Shown here: positions 50,824 through 60,192 of the stretch, in pieces
Layout of the letters: each line of letters opens with the position of its first letter
Numbering within the stretch: the first letter of the stretch is position 1
NCBI RefSeq assembly: GCF_029945885.1
Contig: NZ_JAQSDK010000002.1
Coordinates: 186,001-250,000 of the forward strand
DNA from: Brevundimonas sp.
GTDB taxonomy: Bacteria > Pseudomonadota > Alphaproteobacteria > Caulobacterales > Caulobacteraceae
Direction: 5' to 3'
DNA: 64,000 nt
The notes under the pieces: generated by a model
What the model was told of the DNA's origin: nothing
Seen by the model: the letters and a program-made list of their open reading frames with translations, nothing else
Databases searched by the model: none
Made by a program: the position numbers and the translations under genes

Positions 50824-52701
50824 GTGCCGGTGCGGCTGGCGTGCCTCGGTCTGGGCCTGCTGCTGGGATTGCAGGCGGCGACGCAATTGTTCGCCTGGAC
50901 CTATCACTGGGCCCCGGCGCTTGGCCCGGCGATACGGGTTCATCCTGACCTGGCGCTCTATCCGCCCTGGGCGATCCTGGCCTGGCGCGGGGAGTTCGGC
51001 GACGAAGCCCGGACAGCGGTCTCACGTAGCGCGCCGCTGATCCTGTTGGGTGCGGCGAGCGGCCTGGGGCTGGGTTCGCTTCTCGGGGAACGGACGGCGC
51101 GCCGGATCCGGGGGTGGGGCGGCTGGGCCGAGGCTCGCGGCGCGGGTCTGCTCAGTCCGGCCGGCGCGGTGCTGGGGGTATTCAGGGGGCGGCTGCTGGC
51201 GACAGCGGACCTGCGACCGACGCTGGTGACCGGCGGGACCCGCAGCGGCAAGGGACGAGGCCACGTCATCCCGACGCTGCTGTCGTGGACGCCGAGCGTC
51301 CTGGTCCACGATCCCAAGCGCGAACTGTGGCGGATCACCGCCGGCTGGCGGGCGCGGTTCTCTCATGCCTTCTATTTCGCGCCGCGGGATCCGGCGTCCG
51401 CGCGCTGGAATCCGCTGGCGGAGATCCAGCCGGGACCGGGCGAACTGGCGCAGGTCCAGCGTCTGGTGGCCATCCTGTCCGATCCCGGTGGGGTTCGGGA
51501 CGACGAGGCGATCTGGGACAAGGCCGCCTCGGAAATCCTCGAAGCGGTGATTTTGCACGTCCTCTACACCGCCGAGGACGCCGACAAGACCCTGCTCAGG
51601 GTGCGCGAGCTTCTGGCCGATCTCGACGATGCCGCCGACGGGATGATGAAGACCCTTCACCGGTCGGGGGCGGGCGGGAAGCCCGAGACCCATCCGTTCA
51701 TCCAGACCGCGGTCAAGGGCTATGCCGCAATGCACGACCGGTTCCGGACCTCGGTGCAGGGGACGGCGCGGTCCTATCTGAAATGGTTGGCCGGCGAGGA
51801 TGTGGAGCGGGCGCTGTCGGCGTCCGACTTCGCCATGGGCGATCTGATGTGCGCCGAGGCGCCGGTGTCGCTCTATGTCCAGGTGGCCCCGGCGGACGCC
51901 GCTGCGCTGCGGCCGCTCGTGCGGTTGATGTTCTATTCCGCCGCCCAGGCCCTGACGGCGGAGGAGACCAGGGACGCGACCGGCCGGGAGAAACACCACA
52001 AGCTTCTGATGGTCATGGACGAGTTTCCGCTCCTGGGGCGGCTGGCCTTCTTCGAGAAGTCGCTGCGCCTGATGAGTGGTTACGGGGTCAAGGCGATGTT
52101 CGTGGCCCAGTCGCTCAATGACATCGTCGAGACCTACGGCCAACACAACACCATCCTCGACAACTGCGCGGTCTACACCGCATTTTCGGCGCTCGATCCG
52201 CTGACCCAGGACAAGGTCTCGAAGCTGACGGGGTCGGTGACGGAAACCCGCACCAGCCGCAGTGGGCCCGCGGGACTGGGGACGGGCCGCAGTTCGGTGT
52301 CCCGCGCGGAGATCGAACGGCCCTTGCTGGAGCCGGGCGAGATTCGGTCGCTGCCGGACGATCAGCAGCTGGTGTTCGTGGCGGGACATCGGCCGCTGCG
52401 AACCGAAAAGCTGCTCTATGACCGGCGCGAACCTTTCCGGAGCCGCGCGGGGGAAACCCCGCCCGATCAGGGCCGGCAGCTCGACGTACCGCCCCGCGCC
52501 CCTAATCCGTGGGCGGGGCGCCGCAGCCTCGGGGAGGACGCTGAGGCGAGCCTGCCTCTGTTCAAGGAGGTGGCGGCGGCCATGGACGACAAGAAGGTCG
52601 CCGCCAGGGCGGCCGATATCTACGGGCGGGTGGCGCAGGAGATGGCCGCACAACAGGCGGTCCTCGATCAGTTGCAAGGACCAGGAAATGCCCAGGACTA
52701 A
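50824..52701 (+). CDS. traG: TraG/VirD4-type coupling ATPase
   Basis: The 625-residue inner-membrane ATPase has hydrophobic N-terminal segments (LACLGLGLLLGLQAATQLF and SAPLILLGAASGLGLGSLLG). Walker A is GGTRSGKGRGH near residue 137 and Walker B LLMVMDEFPLLGRL near 395. GVKAMFVAQSLNDIVETYG follows. It brings the relaxase-DNA complex to the secretion channel. The start is GTG and the 3' end overlaps the CopG-like gene by 14 nt. Confidence 0.93.
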   Translation: MPVRLACLGLGLLLGLQAATQLFAWTYHWAPALGPAIRVHPDLALYPPWAILAWRGEFGDEARTAVSRSAPLILLGAASGLGLGSLLGERTARRIRGWGGWAEARGAGLLSPAGAVLGVFRGRLLATADLRPTLVTGGTRSGKGRGHVIPTLLSWTPSVLVHDPKRELWRITAGWRARFSHAFYFAPRDPASARWNPLAEIQPGPGELAQVQRLVAILSDPGGVRDDEAIWDKAASEILEAVILHVLYTAEDADKTLLRVRELLADLDDAADGMMKTLHRSGAGGKPETHPFIQTAVKGYAAMHDRFRTSVQGTARSYLKWLAGEDVERALSASDFAMGDLMCAEAPVSLYVQVAPADAAALRPLVRLMFYSAAQALTAEETRDATGREKHHKLLMVMDEFPLLGRLAFFEKSLRLMSGYGVKAMFVAQSLNDIVETYGQHNTILDNCAVYTAFSALDPLTQDKVSKLTGSVTETRTSRSGPAGLGTGRSSVSRAEIERPLLEPGEIRSLPDDQQLVFVAGHRPLRTEKLLYDRREPFRSRAGETPPDQGRQLDVPPRAPNPWAGRRSLGEDAEASLPLFKEVAAAMDDKKVAARAADIYGRVAQEMAAQQAVLDQLQGPGNAQD

Positions 52702-53128
52702 CCCCCAGACCGCCCGCGTGCAGGTCTATCTCACCGATCCCAAGCTCGCGACGGCGCTTAATCGCGAGGCGCGGGCAGGCCGGATGCCGCTCAGCCAGGC
52801 CGCCGGGCGGGCGATCTCGCGGGGGCTGCAGAAATCGCCCCAAGCTGATCCCGAGGATCGGCTGCTGCAGCTCGAACGCTCGCTGAGGGACCATATGCGG
52901 TCGACGGCGCGGGACATGCAGATCGTTCAGGAACTCCTGATCGAGGTGGCGCGGGCCTTCTTCCTGCGGCTGCCGGACGCCGTCGTCGATCAGGATCCGA
53001 CCGTCCAGGCGGCCGTGGACCGGCGGATCGAACGGCTGCTCGACGCCACGGCCGCACGGATCGTCGCGGGCCGAACCGCGACCGACACGGTCGCCGGGGA
53101 ACCCCGCTCCTTTGACCCTCAGCCCTGA
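52688..53128 (+). CDS. CopG/RHH-like transfer protein
   Basis: The 146-residue protein begins with a ribbon-helix-helix-like stretch (ARVQVYLTDPKLATALNREA, then PLSQAAGRAISRGLQ). It continues as an amphipathic helix that could form a coiled coil. A protein of this type sits between traG and trbB in many alphaproteobacterial elements. It may bind oriT or the coupling protein. It overlaps its neighbours at both ends. Confidence 0.75.
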   Translation: MPRTNPQTARVQVYLTDPKLATALNREARAGRMPLSQAAGRAISRGLQKSPQADPEDRLLQLERSLRDHMRSTARDMQIVQELLIEVARAFFLRLPDAVVDQDPTVQAAVDRRIERLLDATAARIVAGRTATDTVAGEPRSFDPQP

Positions 53129-54084
53129 TGGCGGTCCATCCGATCGTCGCGGAACGCAAGCTGGAGGCCCTACGGCACGCGCTCGGACCGACGGTTCTCG
53201 CCGCCCTGGAAGAGTCCGCTGTCGTGGAGATCCTCGCCAACCCGGACGGACGGCTGGTGCTCGACCGGAGCGGGGAGGGGCGACGTGACACCGGCCAGAC
53301 CCTGTCGCCGGAGGCGCGCGAGCGCGCCATCAAACTCATCGCCGACTATGTCGGGGAGACGGTGGCGCGCGAGGACCCGCGTCTGTCCGGCGTCCTGCCG
53401 GGAACGGGCGAACGGTTCCAGGGACTGCTGCCCCCGATCGTCGCGGCGCCGGCCTTCTCGATCCGCAAACGCCCCGCGGTGATCTGGGGGCTGGCCGACT
53501 ATGTTCGCGGCGGCGTGATGACGCAGGCCCAGGCGGACGCGCTGCGACAGGCGGCGGCCGAACGCCGCAACATCCTCATCTCCGGCGGGACCGGCTCGGG
53601 CAAGACCACCCTGGCCAATGCGGTGCTGGCCGAACCCGCCTTCGCCGGGGACCGGGTCTTCCTGATCGAGGATACGCCGGAGCTGCAATGCTCGGCCTGG
53701 GACGTGGTCGCGGTGCTGACCCGGCGGGTGCCGGTCGTCATCGGGGTGGTCGATCTGGTGAGGGACGCGCTGCGGATGCGTCCGGACCGGATCGTGGTCG
53801 GCGAAATGCGCGACGGGGCCGCCGCGCTTGAGACCTTGAAGAGCTGGAACACCGGGCATCCCGGTGGTCTGTCGACGATCCACGCCAACTCCGCCGAAGA
53901 CGTGCTGCGTCGCGTCGAGGATCTGATCATCGAAGTGGTCGCCCGGCCGCCCCGGCGCGCGATCGCCCAGGCGGTCGACCGGATCGTCCATATCCGGCGC
54001 ACGGTCGAGGGCCGACGGGTGGAGGCCGTGCTCGCCGTCGAAGGGCTTGAGGCGGATCGTTACCGGCTGACGCCGCTCGCGTGA
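53128..54084 (+). CDS. trbB: TrbB, VirB11-like secretion ATPase
   Basis: The 318-residue hexameric-type ATPase has Walker A GGTGSGKTTLANAV near residue 152, VFLIEDTPELQ (Asp box) and RMRPDRIVVGEMRDG (Walker B/His box region), with GHPGGLSTIHANSAEDVLRR. It powers pilus assembly and substrate transfer. The ATG overlaps the previous stop (TGATG). Confidence 0.95.
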   Translation: MAVHPIVAERKLEALRHALGPTVLAALEESAVVEILANPDGRLVLDRSGEGRRDTGQTLSPEARERAIKLIADYVGETVAREDPRLSGVLPGTGERFQGLLPPIVAAPAFSIRKRPAVIWGLADYVRGGVMTQAQADALRQAAAERRNILISGGTGSGKTTLANAVLAEPAFAGDRVFLIEDTPELQCSAWDVVAVLTRRVPVVIGVVDLVRDALRMRPDRIVVGEMRDGAAALETLKSWNTGHPGGLSTIHANSAEDVLRRVEDLIIEVVARPPRRAIAQAVDRIVHIRRTVEGRRVEAVLAVEGLEADRYRLTPLA

Positions 54085-54268
54085 GGACAAAGCGCGCCGG
54101 CGCTATGCGGCTTCCGGGTGGATCGCTGACATCGCGACGCCTGGAGAAGCGCTTCGCCGCCGCGGCCTGTTGATGTGGGCTCGGCCGGCGGCGCGGCCAT
54201 GCGCAGGTCCGGTCAGTCCGGCCAGGAAGGCGATGTCCGGGCGCGATCGTTCCGGTTACGGCGCCGCT

Positions 54269-55186
54269 TTACGACGGCCAGACGGCGCGCAGCCCTTCCA
54301 CCAGCAGGTCCCGCCGGCCGGGCGCGAGCTGGTCCAGATTCCGTTGCTTCCAGCGGACCGCCGGCAGGTCGGCGATGCCCGGCAGGCCTATGAGGGACCA
54401 ATCCGGTTCGCCGCTTTTGAAGCCGATCAGGAATTCGCGATGCGCGGTCGGCATATCATCGACGACGATCGTGGTGAGGGCTTCGCGCGCGGCGATCAGT
54501 TCGTCGAGGATGACCGGCTCCAGCGTCATGCCGACGAAGCCTCGCTGAAACTCCCCGGCGATATCCTTGCGGCGCGGGCGCAGCACTTCGGCCATCGGGC
54601 GAGGGTGGCTGATCAGATAGGCGATGAAGGCCTGCCGCAGTTGATCGTCCACGCCTTCATTGGCCAGGAGGTCGCGCACGTCGAACAGATCGCGCGGGTG
54701 CTGGCGGTCCAGGGCGGCGGTGATCTTTCCGGCATAGAGGTCGGGGAGCGAGACCATCCGGGCTTCGGCGAAGCCGAACCGGTCCTCCACAGCCGGCGCG
54801 ACGTCCCGCAGTTCTGCGGCGAACACCGTGCCGCGCAATACGGGCGTGACCTCGATCTTGATCTGGACTCCGTCCGCGGCGACGAGAAGTTTGTCGATCG
54901 TGCCTTCGGGCCGCGCCTGGCCAGGCGTCACCACGACGCGGGGCAGTCGTTCGGCCATGGAGGCCGCGATCCGCCTCAGGCCGGCGTCGATCGCGGCCAG
55001 GGACTCGGCCCGTTCGTGGACGGGCAGATAGGTCAGATCGATATCGACCGAAAGGCGCGGGAGATTGCGGACGAACAGATTGATGGCCGTGCCGCCCTTC
55101 AGGGCGAATTCGGTCTCGGCCAGAACGAACGGCAGAGTGCGGATCAACAGCCGGACCTGGCGCTCGTAGAGATCACCGAACGGCAT
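54269..55186 (-). CDS. abiEii: AbiEii/AbiGii-type nucleotidyltransferase toxin
   Basis: The 305-residue protein has the nucleotidyltransferase signature LKGGTAINLF followed by VDIDLTYLP (catalytic Asp pair). GTIDKLLVAADGVQIKIEV is further on. AbiEii toxins transfer nucleotides and halt growth; the pair gives abortive infection or stabilises mobile DNA. The ATG at 55186 lies inside the upstream antitoxin gene (14-nt overlap), so the pair is coupled. It is oriented against the trb operon. Confidence 0.85.
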   Translation of the reverse strand: MPFGDLYERQVRLLIRTLPFVLAETEFALKGGTAINLFVRNLPRLSVDIDLTYLPVHERAESLAAIDAGLRRIAASMAERLPRVVVTPGQARPEGTIDKLLVAADGVQIKIEVTPVLRGTVFAAELRDVAPAVEDRFGFAEARMVSLPDLYAGKITAALDRQHPRDLFDVRDLLANEGVDDQLRQAFIAYLISHPRPMAEVLRPRRKDIAGEFQRGFVGMTLEPVILDELIAAREALTTIVVDDMPTAHREFLIGFKSGEPDWSLIGLPGIADLPAVRWKQRNLDQLAPGRRDLLVEGLRAVWPS

Positions 55187-55997
55187 TGAAATCCTCCGGC
55201 ACGGTGATGCGGTAGGTCGGGTCAAGCCGGCCCCCCTTGGCCAGCATGCGGTTGCCGCTGCCGAGGTTGATCGAGGTTCGGTCCAGCCGCTTCAGCCACC
55301 CGTGGCCGTGTCGATCGGCGAAGAAGAAGAACAGGCGTTTGACCTTGATACTCCGGCAATCGTCGAGGAGCAGTTGCAGGCGACGCGGGCTGAGATTGGC
55401 CAGGCCCTCCACCAGGGCGTCGACCTGATCGAACGTCTCGCGGTCGGGAAGTTCGTCGAGCAGTTCAAGCAGGGCGCGTTCGGGCGTCGACACGAGCATC
55501 GGCCATTTCCAGTGCCCTATGGGCATTTCGGCCACGCCTGCCTGGCCCCAGGCAAAGGGATCCGCCGGCCCGGAAGGCTCCTCGCCCCGGAGTCCGAACC
55601 AGGCGGCGTGGCCAAACAGCCTGGCCGGATTGTGATAAAGGAAGGCGACGCCGAGCTTGAGGTCGTTCAGCCAGGTCGGCGGCCGGGTCAGGCCGTACAG
55701 ATGAACCTCCTGGACCTCGCGGCTCAAATAGTGGCCGAACCCCTGGAGTTCGAGCGCGGTGCGGCCGCCTACGACAAGTTGGTAGTCGAGCAGCGTTTGC
55801 AGCGACAGGACGACAAGGCGCCAGTCAAGCGTGCCGCGCGGGCGGCGATAGACGCGGCGGGCGGGTTGCTCGAGCCAGCCGGCGGCGACGTATTTGGCGC
55901 GGAGCGAATTGTAGTAGCCGTGCTCGTTGAGCCAGGCGGAGTCCACCACCAGCCCCTCCGGCAACAGCCGCTCCAGCTTGTTTAGCTTACCTGACAT
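55173..55997 (-). CDS. abiEi: AbiEi-type antitoxin and autoregulator
   Basis: The 274-residue protein has an N-terminal winged-helix region (LNKLERLLPEGLVVDSAWLN, KYVAAGWLEQPARRVYRRPRG) and the AbiEi core (VVGGRTALELQGFGHYL). It neutralises AbiEii without direct complex formation in type IV systems and represses its own operon. I chose the ATG at 55997; a TTG at 56018 would extend it. Two 23-bp inverted repeats lie at and upstream of the start. Confidence 0.85.
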   Translation of the reverse strand: MSGKLNKLERLLPEGLVVDSAWLNEHGYYNSLRAKYVAAGWLEQPARRVYRRPRGTLDWRLVVLSLQTLLDYQLVVGGRTALELQGFGHYLSREVQEVHLYGLTRPPTWLNDLKLGVAFLYHNPARLFGHAAWFGLRGEEPSGPADPFAWGQAGVAEMPIGHWKWPMLVSTPERALLELLDELPDRETFDQVDALVEGLANLSPRRLQLLLDDCRSIKVKRLFFFFADRHGHGWLKRLDRTSINLGSGNRMLAKGGRLDPTYRITVPEDFNAVR

Positions 55998-56019
55998 TTG
56001 AGCACTTATGGTGCTCAAA
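55997..56019. promoter_or_regulatory. AbiE operator-like inverted repeat IR1
   Basis: TTTGAGCAC and GTGCTCAAA form perfect 9-bp arms around TTATG. The repeat overlaps the abiEi start codon, so binding would block transcription or translation initiation. Confidence 0.75.
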
Positions 56020-56058
56020 GTGAAGAAATGTCAAATGTTGGATCATCCGGACGCTCTG

Positions 56059-56081
56059 TTTGAGCACCCGGAGTGATCAAA
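56059..56081. promoter_or_regulatory. AbiE operator-like inverted repeat IR2
   Basis: TTTGAGCAC and GTGATCAAA (one mismatch) surround CCGGA. The same 23-bp size as IR1, with 62 bp between centres, fits the two-site cooperative operator known for AbiEi. Confidence 0.72.
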
Positions 56082-56453
56082 CTCTCGTACTATAAAACGG
56101 CTAATCCTGGACTCCTGGCCGGGTCTGGGGAGAAGGGCGAAGGCGAAAGCCCGGTCGTTCTGGTGCAAGGCGGGCATCGCCATCAGCAGCCTGCGGCTGC
56201 ACACCCCGCGAGTGACCGAGAGCGCTGCGTCACGAGGAGACCGACCGCCAGTCGTCGCAACTCATCCGGCGAGTTGGGAATGGGTCGTCGGGACCGACGT
56301 AGTCCAAGTTGTTTCCAGAGTTGATGCAAGTCGTCAACAAGTCGTCGGCAAGTCACTGAATTTACTTACATAAAATGATTGACAGTCCGCGGGATTATTT
56401 GCTTGCAATGAGTCGCCGCGCGGTGACCTGCGCTGAAACAAGGGAAGCAGATC
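56082..56453. promoter_or_regulatory. Leader region of the trbC operon with 11-bp-phased repeats
   Basis: This ~370-bp non-coding stretch holds CAAGTCGTC at 56327-56335 and 56338-56346 and CAAGTCA at 56349-56355, spaced exactly 11 bp. Next comes TTGACA at 56379-56384, a candidate -35 box, with no good -10. The spacing of about one helical turn suggests a regulator site controlling trbC onward. Confidence 0.5.
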
Positions 56454-56774
56454 ATGCAACGGAGACTGGGGCGCCGCCTGTTCGGCGCAGCGATGACGTG
56501 TGGCCTGATGCTGGCCGGACCGGCCCTCGCCGGAGGCTCGGGCATGCCCTGGGAAGGGCCGCTGCAGCAGGTGGTGCAGTCGATCACGGGACCGGTCGTT
56601 CAGGCCGCCGCGGTCGTGGCCGTGGTCGTCTTTGGAGCCGGCATCGCTATGAGCGAGAACGGCTCGTCGATGCGCCGGGGACTGGGCATCATGTTCGGCC
56701 TGTCGATCGCCTTCGCCGCCTCGACCTTCTTCCTGGACTTCTTCGGCTTCGCCGGCGGCGTGGAGATCGGGTGA
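56454..56774 (+). CDS. trbC: TrbC, pilin-like protein
   Basis: The 106-residue protein has a signal-peptide-like N-terminus and a TrbC/VirB2 core: GSGMPWEGPLQQVVQSITGP, then two hydrophobic helices (VVAVVVFGAGIAMSE and GIMFGLSIAFAAS). It would form the conjugative pilus. It lies after the inserted AbiE pair, and its stop overlaps the trbD start. Confidence 0.9.
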   Translation: MQRRLGRRLFGAAMTCGLMLAGPALAGGSGMPWEGPLQQVVQSITGPVVQAAAVVAVVVFGAGIAMSENGSSMRRGLGIMFGLSIAFAASTFFLDFFGFAGGVEIG

Positions 56775-57037
56775 TGGACCCGCGGCCGGACGGATGGGAA
56801 CTGCCGGTGGCCCAGGCCCTGGCCGAGCCGGTGCTGATGGCCGGCATGCCGCGCGGCTACGCCATCGCCATGGGCACGATCGCCCTGGTGCTGGGGCTGG
56901 CCCTGCGGATCTGGTGGCTGGGCCTGCTCTGGTGGGCGGTCGCCCATGCGATCGGCCTGTGGGCCGCCCGGTCCGACCGGCGCTTCTTCGATGTGCTGCG
57001 CCGTCATCTGGCGCTGCCCGGCCATCTGGACGGGTGA
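56774..57037 (+). CDS. trbD: TrbD, small inner-membrane transfer protein
   Basis: The 87-residue protein has the TrbD/VirB3 pattern: a short polar N-terminus (PVAQALAEPVLMAGMPRGY), two membrane helices and a basic C-terminal RSDRRFFDVLRRHL. It overlaps trbC (TGATG) and ends 7 nt before trbE. Confidence 0.88.
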   Translation: MDPRPDGWELPVAQALAEPVLMAGMPRGYAIAMGTIALVLGLALRIWWLGLLWWAVAHAIGLWAARSDRRFFDVLRRHLALPGHLDG

Positions 57038-57044
57038 GGGCGCG

Positions 57045-59483
57045 ATGCGGTTCCTCGACGAGCATCGCAGGCGTCCGGCCGCCCTGGCTGACCATCTGCC
57101 CTGGGCCGCCCTCGTCGCGCCCGGCGTGGTCCTCAACAAGGACGGCTCGTTCATGGCCGGGTTCCGGTTTCGGGGACCCGACCTGGAATCCTCGACCGAG
57201 GACGAACTGATGGCGGTGCGGGCCCGGCTCAATAACGCGCTGAAACGGCTCGGGTCCGGCTGGTGCCTGCATATGGAGGCGCGCCGTCGTCCGGCCACGG
57301 CCTATCCGGAGAGCGCCTTTGACCTCGATGTGGCCTGGCTGCTCGATTCCGAGCGCCGCATCCGCTTCGAGGATGCCGATCCGGCCTTCGAGACGGATTT
57401 TCGCCTGGCCCTGACCTGGCTGCCGCCGGCCGACGAGACCCGCCGCATGGAGCGGTGGCTGTTCGACGGGCTGGCCAAGGGCGGCCACGACTGGCGGCTC
57501 TCGCTTGCGACCTTCGGCCGCGAGGCCGATACGACGCTCGACCTGTTGTCCGATGCCCTGCCGGAGATCACGCGGCTCGACGACGCGGACCTCCTGACCT
57601 GGCTTCACGACAGCGTCTCGCCCAAACCCTTCGCGGTGCGGCCGCCCGAGACGCCGATGTTCCTCGACGCCTGGCTCGCCGACGCCGGCCTGACTGGCGG
57701 GGTGGCGCCCCGGCTGGGCGACCGCTGGCTCAAGGTGGTCTCGGTGCGGGGCCTGCCGTCGGTGACCCGGCCCGGGCTGCTCGACGCGCTGGGGGCCCTG
57801 CCGTTCGAATACCGCTGGACGGCGCGCTGGATCGGCCTGGACAAGCCCGAGGCCGAGCGGGAGATCGTCAAGCTGAGGAAGCGCTGGTTCGCCAAGCGCA
57901 AGGGCGTCGGCGTCCTGCTGCGCGAGGCCATCACCAAGGAGGAGGTGCCGCTCCTGGATACGGACGCGGCATCCAAGACCGAGGAATGCGACGGCGCACT
58001 GGCTGCCCTGGGGGCCGAGAGCTGCGCCTTCGGCTACCTGACCGTGACCGTCACCGTGCTGGACGCCAGCGAGACGGGGGCCGCGGCCAAGGCCAGGGCG
58101 ATCGAGGCGGCGCTCAACGCCCAGGGGCTGGTGGCCCGGATCGAGGATCTCAATGCGGTCGAAGCCTGGCTAGGCTCGTTGCCCGGCGAACCCTATGCCG
58201 ATGTGCGCCGGCCTCTGGTCTCGACCCTGAACCTGGCCGATCTGCTGCCGGTCTCCGCCGTCTGGGCGGGGCCGGCCGAGGACGCCAATCTGCAGGGGCC
58301 GCCGCTGGCGACGGCGCGCACGACCGGCGCGACGCCGTTCCGGCTGGTGCTGCATGTGGGCGACGTCGGCCACGCCATGGTCGTGGGCCCGACCGGATCG
58401 GGCAAGAGCGCCCTGCTGTCCTTCCTGGCCCTGCAGTGGTTCCGTTATCCGCAGGCCAGGGTCGTGTTCTTCGACAAGGGCCGGTCGGCGCGGGCCGCGA
58501 CACTCGCGGCCGGAGGGCGATGGCAGGCGCTGGAGCCGGGCGCCAGGGTCTCGCTCCAGCCCCTGGCCGGGATCGACCGGGAGGATGAGCGGGCCTGGGC
58601 GTCGGAATGGATCGCCGAGACCGTGCGGCTGGCGGGGCTGGAGCCGGCTCCGAGAGTGCGGGAGGAGATCTGGCTGGCCTTGTCCGCCCTGTCCGAGGCG
58701 CCGGTGTCGCAGCGGACGCTGACGGTGTTCTGCGCCCTGGTCCAGGACAAGGCAGTCGCCGCCGCCCTGGAGCCGCTGACCCTGAAGGGGCCACACGGCG
58801 CGCTGCTCGACGGGGAGGGGGAAGCCCTGACGCCGACCCGGTTCGACACCTTTGAACTGGAGAGTTTGATGGGGACGCCGTCGGCGGTGGCGCCGGTGCT
58901 CTCGGCCCTGTTTCATCATCTCGAACAGAGTTTCGACGGCCGGCCCACACTGCTGGTGCTGGACGAGGCCTGGCTGTTCCTGGGCGAGACCGCCTTCGCC
59001 GCCCGGATCCGGGAATGGCTCAAGACCCTGCGCAAGAAGCGGGTCTGCGTGGTCTTCGCCACCCAGAGTCTCGACGATGTGGCGGCTTCCCCGATCGCCG
59101 CCAGCCTGATCGAGAGCTGCCCGACCCAGGTCTTTCTACCCAATCCCCGCGCCCTCGAGCCAGCCTCCGCCGAGCTCTACCGCGGATTTGGCCTGAACCG
59201 GCGTCAGCTGGAGCTGATCGCCTTCGCCACCCCCAAGCGGGCCTACTACTGGCGCCAGCCGCGCGGGCGACGGCTGTTCGACCTGAGACTGACCGGCGTG
59301 GCGCTCGCCCTGTGCGGCTCGAGCGCGCCGGAAGACCAGACCTTGATCGACGACATTCTGGAGCGATCCGGATCTGACGACCGCCGACCGGGCAGCTTCG
59401 CCCGTGAATTCCTCAAAGCCAAGGGAGTGCAAAATGTGGATTCCGTTCTCGACGCCTTCGCCGGCCCGCTCGCGGCCGAATAG
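57045..59483 (+). CDS. trbE: TrbE, VirB4-like secretion ATPase
   Basis: The 812-residue ATPase has the VirB4/CagE N-terminal domain and a P-loop domain with GPTGSGKSALL near residue 449, VLDEAWLFLG near 637 and VCVVFATQSLDDVA. It energises pilus assembly at the inner membrane. Its 3' end overlaps trbJ by 50 nt. Confidence 0.95.
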   Translation: MRFLDEHRRRPAALADHLPWAALVAPGVVLNKDGSFMAGFRFRGPDLESSTEDELMAVRARLNNALKRLGSGWCLHMEARRRPATAYPESAFDLDVAWLLDSERRIRFEDADPAFETDFRLALTWLPPADETRRMERWLFDGLAKGGHDWRLSLATFGREADTTLDLLSDALPEITRLDDADLLTWLHDSVSPKPFAVRPPETPMFLDAWLADAGLTGGVAPRLGDRWLKVVSVRGLPSVTRPGLLDALGALPFEYRWTARWIGLDKPEAEREIVKLRKRWFAKRKGVGVLLREAITKEEVPLLDTDAASKTEECDGALAALGAESCAFGYLTVTVTVLDASETGAAAKARAIEAALNAQGLVARIEDLNAVEAWLGSLPGEPYADVRRPLVSTLNLADLLPVSAVWAGPAEDANLQGPPLATARTTGATPFRLVLHVGDVGHAMVVGPTGSGKSALLSFLALQWFRYPQARVVFFDKGRSARAATLAAGGRWQALEPGARVSLQPLAGIDREDERAWASEWIAETVRLAGLEPAPRVREEIWLALSALSEAPVSQRTLTVFCALVQDKAVAAALEPLTLKGPHGALLDGEGEALTPTRFDTFELESLMGTPSAVAPVLSALFHHLEQSFDGRPTLLVLDEAWLFLGETAFAARIREWLKTLRKKRVCVVFATQSLDDVAASPIAASLIESCPTQVFLPNPRALEPASAELYRGFGLNRRQLELIAFATPKRAYYWRQPRGRRLFDLRLTGVALALCGSSAPEDQTLIDDILERSGSDDRRPGSFAREFLKAKGVQNVDSVLDAFAGPLAAE

Positions 59484-60180
59484 GCTGGCCTCGATCCTGG
59501 GGACCGGCCTCGCGGCGGTCAGTCTGCTGGCATCGTCGCCGGCCCCGGCCCAACAGGTCGTGTTCGACCCACGCAATCACATCGAGAACGCGCTGCAGGC
59601 GGCGCGTCAGCTGGAGAGCCTGGCCAATGAGGCGCGCAGCTTGGCCGCCTCGCCCTACAGCCACCTGACCCAGTCGAGCCAGTCGCTGCGAGACATGGCC
59701 GAACTGGCGCGGACCGCGCGCGGGATCGCCGGCTCGGTCAGCGGCCTGGAGCAGCAGTTCCGGAACCTGTATCCCGAGGACCTGTCGGGTTCCGACATGC
59801 TGAGCCTGCTGGAGCAGGGCCAGGCCAGGACCGCCAATGCCCGCCGCACGGCCGAGGATGTGGCCCGGACGGCCGCGGAACTGGAGCGGATGGGGCAGGG
59901 GCGGTCGCAACGCCTGGCCGGCGCCCTGTCGGCCAGTCAGGCGGCGACCGGCCAGACGGCGGCGGTGCAATCGTCCAACCAGCTTCTGGCGGTCCTGGCC
60001 GAGGACCTGGCGGCGCTGCGCACCATCATGCTGGCCCAATCCCGCCTGCTGGCCGAGGCCACGGCGCGTGATGCGGCGGACCGGGCCTCCGGCGACGCCG
60101 CCCGTCGCCAGCGCTGGGGCCGTCAGGCCGGGGCACCGACGGCGCCGCGCTTCAATCCCCTGTCCCATGCCCAGGACTGA
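59434..60180 (+). CDS. trbJ: TrbJ, periplasmic transfer protein
   Basis: The 248-residue protein has a signal peptide (ILGTGLAAVSLLASSPAPAQ) and a helical, coiled-coil-rich mature part (VFDPRNHIENALQAARQLES, SVSGLEQQFRNLYPED), as in TrbJ/VirB5. It probably sits at the pilus tip. AAGGGAG is 6 nt before the ATG at 59434. Confidence 0.88.
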   Translation: MWIPFSTPSPARSRPNRLASILGTGLAAVSLLASSPAPAQQVVFDPRNHIENALQAARQLESLANEARSLAASPYSHLTQSSQSLRDMAELARTARGIAGSVSGLEQQFRNLYPEDLSGSDMLSLLEQGQARTANARRTAEDVARTAAELERMGQGRSQRLAGALSASQAATGQTAAVQSSNQLLAVLAEDLAALRTIMLAQSRLLAEATARDAADRASGDAARRQRWGRQAGAPTAPRFNPLSHAQD

Positions 60181-60192
60181 GGGAGTCTGGCG

